Program-made: the position numbers and the translations under genes
Notes under the pieces: model-generated
Database searches by the model: none
Told to the model about the DNA's origin: nothing
What the model saw: the letters and a program-made list of their open reading frames with translations, nothing else
Assembly (NCBI GenBank): GCA_021234155.1
Contig: JAJEKV010000013.1
Coordinates: 20,790,521 to 20,854,520, forward strand
DNA from: Isoetes taiwanensis
Lineage: Eukaryota; Streptophyta; Lycopodiopsida; Isoetales; Isoetaceae
Direction: 5' to 3'
DNA length: 64,000 nt
Part shown: piece after piece, positions 58,831-64,000 of the stretch
How the letters are laid out: every line of letters starts with the position of its first letter
Position numbering within the stretch: the first letter of the stretch is position 1

Positions 58831-58905
58831 GCTCTCGTGGCCTAATGGATAAGGCATTTGACTTCTAATCAAAGGATTGTGGGTTCGTGTCCCACCAGAG
58901 TGCCA
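58831..58905 (+). tRNA. Full tRNA-Arg(UCU)-derived sequence with encoded CCA, before LTR 3
   Basis: 75 bases: acceptor GCTCTCG, D arm GCCT/AGGC, anticodon TCT, T arm GTGGG/CCCAC and CAGAGTG plus CCA. One G is missing from the 3' acceptor strand relative to the neighbouring partial copy. It is followed by TAA and LTR 3. This layout equals a tRNA primer with first-strand cDNA attached to its 3' end. Confidence 0.85.
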
Positions 58906-58908
58906 TAA

Positions 58909-59342
58909 TGTTGAACCTGGTTCCCCAGCCAGGCCAACACCTATATAAATTCAATTGAACACCATAGCCAAGAAATCAAAAACTTGCACTAAAATTTCAT
59001 CTTCAATTAATAGAAATCAGATACATATCATTTCCTTGCAAGGGACCTTCAATTCAAATATGGAGGGGCTGCCACACCCCTCCTGAGCACCGCCACCATG
59101 CTCCAATGAAGAACCCGTGAAGGAAGAGGAGGAGAGAGTATCTCCTCAAATTATTTATGCTTTACACTATAAATCTCCACCATTATTTTCCACCTCTTCA
59201 TCACAACCATCAATTTTGCCTCTTCATCTTAATCATCCACTTCCACCACTTAATCCAAGCCCTTAACACCTAACCATTATTATATGCCCCAAATATGCTC
59301 AAATGGTCTACAAAAACATGTTGAACCACTTGTGGTTCAACA
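58909..59342 (-). repeat. LTR 3 (434 bp)
   Basis: Nearly identical to LTRs 1 and 2. On the minus strand this is the 5' LTR, with the tRNA-Arg primer-binding region directly downstream of it. Confidence 0.92.
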
Positions 59343-59347
59343 ATGAC
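59343..59347. repeat. 5-bp target duplication, right
   Basis: ATGAC after LTR 3, matching 56072-56076. Removing the element and one ATGAC rejoins the LINE reading frame (TVMIYETG on the minus strand). Confidence 0.88.
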
Positions 59348-59740
59348 TGTTAGGGGTGTGTTTGCCCGCATCCTAAATTCCTGTTTATGCCACTGTCTGT
59401 ACGAGGATCCTTTCCTGTATGTCCCATTTCTTATCTGTTAGGCCCGGTCCCCATGCCTCAGCCCCATATAATTGCATCGTCGCGACCAGCACACTGAACA
59501 AGTAACACTTGATCTCCCAAAGATATTACGCTTTTATTATAGAAATTTTTCATACTGAAGTAGCTCCCAATGGCTGATTAAAACCTTGTATCCGCACCTT
59601 TAGCCCATTTCCACATGTCTTTGTGTCGTCATATCCGGAATATCTCAGATTACATTGATTCCTTTAATTCTGTCCCCATATATCTGAAAGGTCTGTGTCT
59701 GTTCCTGTGATCTCAGATTCTCATTTGCCAGTCATCCTCA
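59348..59740 (-). mobile_element. LINE reverse-transcriptase C-terminal part, split by the LTR element
   Basis: The minus strand shows FQIYGDRIKGIN near 59690 and an RT thumb-like segment (CSVCWSRRCNYMGLRHGDRA at about 59430-59490) that continues into 56076 after removal of the LTR element. Several frameshifts are present. The right limit is approximate. Confidence 0.65.
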
Positions 59741-59754
59741 AGAACTTCCACCAG

Positions 59755-60324
59755 TTCCAGCATGTAATGAAGAAGAGGCAGATGGGGAGAGCGAGGCTAT
59801 GGCTCAGAAACTCTTCAATGGCAGATTCAGGTATAGCTGGCAAGGCTTGCCAGGGGATGTAATCATGAGAAACCAGCTGGGGCCTGCCACATGCTCTTAT
59901 CTCGCGTCTCGGTAATCTTGCCAGAGAGTGAGTGTTTGACTACTTCTCCTGTGGGTCGTTTGGCCGGACTGCATTGATACATAAGAGATTTTGTATTGTG
60001 TTTGAAAGTGACCCGGCTAAGCGGCAGTGCCTACATGTCATTCTTAGTAGGCTTGACCGCCTCCTGAATCCTATCATCGCTGCAGTTCCTGTGACAGAGA
60101 AACAAGGTGTTGTTGTTGAAGAAGCTGTAGATCCATCAAGTCATGTGATACCTGAAGAGGAACCCCATGTTGACTATGATATGATCAAGAATACTGAATT
60201 CAATCGGGACATTCTAAATGATCCCGATTTCATTGCCACAGGGTTCGAGACCTTTCAAGGAGATCCTATGGGCGCTTCATCCAACCATGGCACTGGCGCT
60301 GGGGAACCTGATCTTGCTGAATAG
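59755..60324 (+). CDS. Unrecognised coding-like region
   Basis: Two open stretches. The first (about 59755-59911) reads ACNEEEADGESEAMAQKLF and WQGLPGDVIMRNQLGPA and ends at a possible donor (CG|GTAATC). The second (59932-60324) is a 130-codon frame rich in acidic residues and proline, with DPAKRQCLHVILSRLDRLL and DPDFIATGFETFQGDP, ending in a stop codon. I do not recognise a family. It could be the last exons of a host gene or the 3' part of a transposon gene. The splice connection is not certain because a stop lies just before the second frame. Confidence 0.35.
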
Positions 60325-60659
60325 ACTGAGTTCTCTCCAGAAATAGAAATGTAAATTGTACAATAATACTTTTGTTTACAGATTCTCTCTTCCAAGTCCT
60401 AGCTTGGTGTGGCAAATTTATGGATATGCAAATCTATGAATATACAAATTAACTGATTTTGTAATCTAATGTTTCTTTAGCTCCATTATATGCACCGTTA
60501 GTATTTTTAATTGCGCCAATAAATGGCACTTTAGATACATATTTTAGCTTAATGGCGCCATAATTGCTCAAAAATTGGTCATAAAATGGACTAACAAACA
60601 ATTTCGTCCCTAATTGGAATCACAAAATTTCTCATTTTATTGAAATTGTGCTTAGAGTG

Positions 60660-62150
60660 AATAGGCATTGACTAATCTTCTATCTGAAAGAATGGATTGT
60701 GCCCTGTATGATTCTCAGATACATAAATATACAGGTGGCATCTCCATCTTTCTCGAGTGATTGTATTGTACCCATTATGAACATACAACTGTTTCTATGA
60801 TTCCTCCTAGTCTGTCTATCCTTTAGCAGCTCTAAAAAGGAAATAAGAGCACATGTGAACCACTTCAATCCAGCCTTGATCTTGGGTTGATGCACTTGCT
60901 CTATCTCAATGAGCTTGATCTCACTAAGCAACTCTTTCTCTCTAATACCATAAGAATGGTGTAGAGAGTGAAGCATCTGTAACTCATGACACAAAGCTGT
61001 GAGCTGGCCTCTGTTTTGCATTGCCTGGATATGACTCCACTATTTTGCAAAGGATTTAATGGTTGCCATAGTTGCAACAATATCAGTTATACCATCTAAA
61101 CATGGGTATTTATTGGACCAAACCCTTCAAATACTTAGTATTGCACTTGAAGTAAGTTTTGGCAGCGATGGTAAAGTTCGGAGAGCATATGCCTTACCAT
61201 TGCATATCCATCCATTGCACCATGCAAATGACAGAACGCCGTCAATCTCCACAAAAACCACAATCTTGTGATAAACGATACTATTGATCACGTTCAAATC
61301 CCTGTAATACCTGCAATCCTTGACCATCTATCTATCTATTTCCAATTCATCCATACTAAAGTCTCCAACTAGCAGCGAAGCCACATTATGTCCTAGTCGA
61401 AGGACCTTGCTTCTGAGAGAGGCCCAAAGAGCCCCCTTCTGCTACAGTTGATTATGGGCATATAGTCATTTACCAAACCCCATTGTTGGCCCCTATCCTG
61501 CCATTTTGTAATAATCTAGGGGCAGAATCTATCTACTTTAGAGAAAGTGACATTAATGGAAGACTTTCAGGTAGTAAGGACACCTGCCTTATATGAGTTA
61601 GCAACATCAACTAGAACATTGACATCACGACCTAAGATCTTGACAAGCTTTTGAGCATCACCACTGGCAAATCTGCCTACCATGCCGTAGAAGGTGGCAA
61701 GGGGGAGTCTTCTCTCCATTCCATCTTTCTATTGTGATTGACAGCAAGTGACCTTTGTATGTTGTTTCTTCCATTGAGTGCAGAGGCAGGCTTTGTTGGA
61801 ATAATTCCTTGTGGAAAGAGATATTGAATTGTATTCATAATAGCTTTACACAAGTTGTAGAAGAGGCAAGCAACGGTCCATCTCCTGGTGGAATCCAGGA
61901 GGTTGAGGCAGTAGAGGAGATTTCTTGGCCTGCTGATCCAGTCGTTGTGGGATATGCTTCTCAATCATGCTTTGGAACATAAATCTGAATTGAGCCTTCA
62001 TATAATCCATGAACCTGATGTAAGAATCATTGAGGAAGAAAAGTTTTTGAATATAGATGGCCTTGTGCTTTTGTGTCTCAATCAAGTGAGACTTTGGACG
62101 AAACACTGCTTGAACCCCTCCATGTAGACATGTGCCAAATAAATCTTCTC
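60660..62150 (-). mobile_element. LINE 5' part, minus strand (relative of the LINE at 4.75-7.8 kb)
   Basis: The frame 60680-61021 (QLTALCHELQMLHSLHHSYG, then IREKELLSEIKLIE and KIKAGLKWF) aligns with the pre-RT region at 7499-7720 (HLTALYQELQICRA, IREKQILQEIKDIE, KLKAGLQWF). Upstream pieces at 61127-61327 and 61677-61964 may be decayed ORF1/linker sequence. The endonuclease domain is not found. RT is absent to the left, so the fragment stops at about 60660. Confidence 0.6.
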
Positions 62151-62399
62151 TCTACGCGAAAAAGATAGGTGCGCTCCACACCTGCAATCTACCAAGAAGA
62201 AAATATAGAGAAAGGGGAATGTGATGTTTCAAGATAATATATAATATGAATACGCATATTATATTGCTATGGCACTAATACATGTCGAGTAACGACGACA
62301 TGTGCACAACCTCCGCAAGGGTTTGTACCATGAGCACAGCCATTTAAACGTCTTGTATTGCACACACCTATGAAACATGTGATAAGCGAGATTGCCATG

Positions 62400-62620
62400 T
62401 GGCAATCACCAAGCCCTAACCCTAAAAGCATGGAGATAAAAGAGGCAGGAATGTTAAGTGTCCTTTTCGAATTCCAGCCTGAGAAGCATGCATTGCAGAA
62501 GCGCCTTGACACATTCGGCCTCCCAGCAATAGTGAAGCTCGCATCCAATGTCTCTACTCCAGTCTCGAGCATCCCAGCAGCATGGACACCTTCAGAGGAG
62601 TGGGAGCCAGCCAAGGATCC
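62400..62620 (+). CDS. Possible exon of an unrecognised gene
   Basis: Open frame with AGMLSVLFEFQPEKHALQKR and LPAIVKLASNVSTPVSSIP, ending WEPAKDP at a strong donor, CCG|GTGAGT (62621). The composition differs from the LINE DNA on both sides. The acceptor is not clear. The antisense frame (62267-62650) is probably a shadow. Confidence 0.3.
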
Positions 62621-63181
62621 GGTGAGTGCGCTATCTGCCAGGCAGTGCATGCTTTTTGAAGAGCATTAGGTTGGATGGACATCTATTCTTAGTTGTAGAT
62701 GACCTCTAGATCCTAAGAACCTTGGCCATTGACAAACGAATCTAACTTTATATGCTTAGAGTATATACATTAGATCTTTCTTTGTTATTTCAGTTCATTG
62801 GACGATGTTGGATTCTCGGGGGTTGCACCTTTAAAAACTCATTGAACAACGCAGTGACTTGGTAAGGGGTTTTTTTTTAAGGCTCCCGTAGGTATTAGGG
62901 TCGAGACAAAATATGGATGCACCACCAAATATCCCTAGGTGGTAGTGAAGGGGGAAAAGTTGAGCAAGGAAATTTTCATAGGTGGTAGTGAAGGGGTGCT
63001 TAGGATAAAAAACTTAGGCACATAGGTAAGCATTTTTTTTATTTCATATAAGTCTTGCTAGACTCAAAATGCGGTGCTACCCTGTGTGTTAAAAAGATTG
63101 CAAAGTTGTTCTATGGCCTCTGTTTTATCCACTGACTACATACCCTAATGCTTCTCCATTTCTTAGAGGATTGCTAGTTTC

Positions 63182-63970
63182 ATGGGACTATACAATCTAT
63201 GTTTCATTTTCACCATCTTGCGCACACTAGCACTACCAAGTTTTTGGTGGATTCCATTGGACGATGGTCCTCTGGTATCTTCAGTCCACCCATTGATACA
63301 GGCTCGATGGAGATCAACAGGTGTGTATAGGATATTTGATTGGTATAATAATCAAATGCGATTCTGCCGACATGGGAAGAGTTTAAATCTAAGTTCCTCC
63401 TTAAAGGTGGAATCGGGGCTATTTAGCGAGAAGATGGCTTCAATTCTTCCTCCAATAGCACAAGTAGATGACCCCCAAACCTTGGGTAGTTCATGGCGTG
63501 TCAAAGCAGATAAGTTGGTGAATTCCATGTACAAGGTCTTGCTTGTGCTGGACGTCTTGCCTCCTTCATCCAAGTGGCCTTTGGTCATTCCTAGGGACCT
63601 GGCGTAAAGCGGTATGGAAATGGGTATGGGATAAACTGCTTTATCTCAAAGTATCATTTTATGGTAGCAAGTAATTCATCGCGTTGCCTGCGTTAATATT
63701 TCGGTGCCGTGATTTCGCCCGGATGTACCGCACTTTGTCCCTTATGTGACAGAGGGACAAGACAATTGAGCATTGCCTCTTTTGTGTATGTCGAGGGGCA
63801 TGCTTGGTGGTTTGGTAGTTGTCTATGTGGACTTGCCTTTCTTGGACGTGGACATTATCCTCGGCGGATTCGTTTTTCAGATACAAGAATATGCATTTAC
63901 CGACATTACGGTGTGGAAGCAATCTTGCCGACGCGACGTTAAGCCGGGAGGCATTGCGACATGCTGAATC
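63182..63970 (+). mobile_element. LINE C-terminal (zinc-binding) part, plus strand
   Basis: It is related to the minus-strand LINE at 5.0-5.7 kb. WWIPLDDGPLVSSVHPLIQ here corresponds to DPPVDNQPLCFTVHPL in copy 2 (21168-21521). VNSMYKVLLVLDVLPPSS corresponds to VNSMYRLLLDRYSSSD. KAVWKWVWDKLLYLK, after a frameshift, corresponds to RKVWSWAWDKLLHPK. TLCPLCDRGTRQLS is a zinc-binding-like block. Frames are broken at about 63605. Confidence 0.7.
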
Positions 63971-64000
63971 GTCCGTAAAATGTATATTTTTGTAACGTGG

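Larger units (their letters stand above)
56077..59342 (-). mobile_element. Non-autonomous LTR retroelement with three LTRs and captured tRNAs
   Basis: Bounded by ATGAC target duplications, this 3266-base element has the order LTR1, internal 1 (56512-57973), LTR2, internal 2 (58409-58908), LTR3. No gag or pol is present, so it depends on another element for movement (LARD- or TRIM-like). Read on the minus strand, each of LTR3 and LTR2 is followed by TTA and then TGGCACTCTGGTGGGAC, a primer-binding site complementary to the 3' end of tRNA-Arg(UCU). Here the match covers the whole tRNA, not the usual 10-18 bases. Internal 2 is a shortened version of internal 1 with an added antisense tRNA-Gly. 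A polypurine tract is not obvious (TTTTTGGGGCATAA before LTR1 on the minus strand). The near-identity of the LTRs suggests a young insertion. Confidence 0.85.

Noticed and set aside
57895-58905. tRNA-Arg sequences as ordinary nuclear tRNA genes
   Set aside because: They encode CCA, sit directly beside LTRs in the primer-binding position, and one is joined to a truncated copy. Pol III activity is not excluded.
62267-62650. 127-codon minus-strand frame
   Set aside because: It is the antisense of a more coding-like plus-strand frame that ends at a good splice donor.

Overview
The window is nuclear DNA of a land plant with a large, transposon-rich genome. It holds one recognisable protein-coding gene of clear function, a chloroplast protein-import receptor of the TOC159/TOC132/TOC120 family (47304-50289). 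Almost everything else is broken LINEs, Copia fragments and other LTR elements, unassigned repeats and low-complexity DNA. PPR-type relics, a tRNA-Arg(UCU) sequence and plant-type retroelements fit a vascular plant. The style of the PPR fragment makes a homosporous fern my preferred guess, but that is inference, not proof.

Layout. 1-17291 and about 18139-34191 are two copies of one segment (period about 17-18 kb). Each copy carries, in order: a short minisatellite, unassigned AT-rich DNA, a LINE on the minus strand nested in a Copia relic, about 2.7 kb of AT-rich DNA, three exons of an unrecognised coiled-coil protein, an LTR-like stretch, a PPR pseudogene and more unassigned DNA. The copies differ by two clean structural events: a 2.46-kb segment only in copy 1 and a 1.04-kb LINE insertion only in copy 2. 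They also differ by many small changes that pile up at CAG/CTG/CG sites, which looks like methylation-linked base-calling error rather than ordinary mutation. 34192-35230 is a unique stretch that may be organelle-derived. 36.6-44.4 kb is a minus-strand Copia element split by a 5.76-kb pyrimidine-rich insertion made of two units with a hairpin at the terminus. 47.3-50.3 kb is the TOC gene; its three frame breaks all lie in homopolymer runs. 50.5-55.1 kb holds a LINE fragment, a GC-rich minisatellite and a candidate solo LTR.

55.2-59.75 kb is a LINE interrupted by an LTR element (56077-59342) with a 5-bp target duplication and three LTRs. Next to two of its LTRs lie whole tRNA-Arg(UCU) sequences that carry an encoded CCA end and run straight into the LTR, as a tRNA primer joined to first-strand cDNA would. 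A second tRNA, Gly(GCC), also with CCA, lies antisense in the same element. This is the most unusual structure in the window. 59.75-64 kb holds two short unrecognised coding-like stretches and further LINE pieces in opposite orientations.

There is no operon-like organisation. The TOC receptor stands alone as a host gene; the rest records nested insertion and decay of retroelements.
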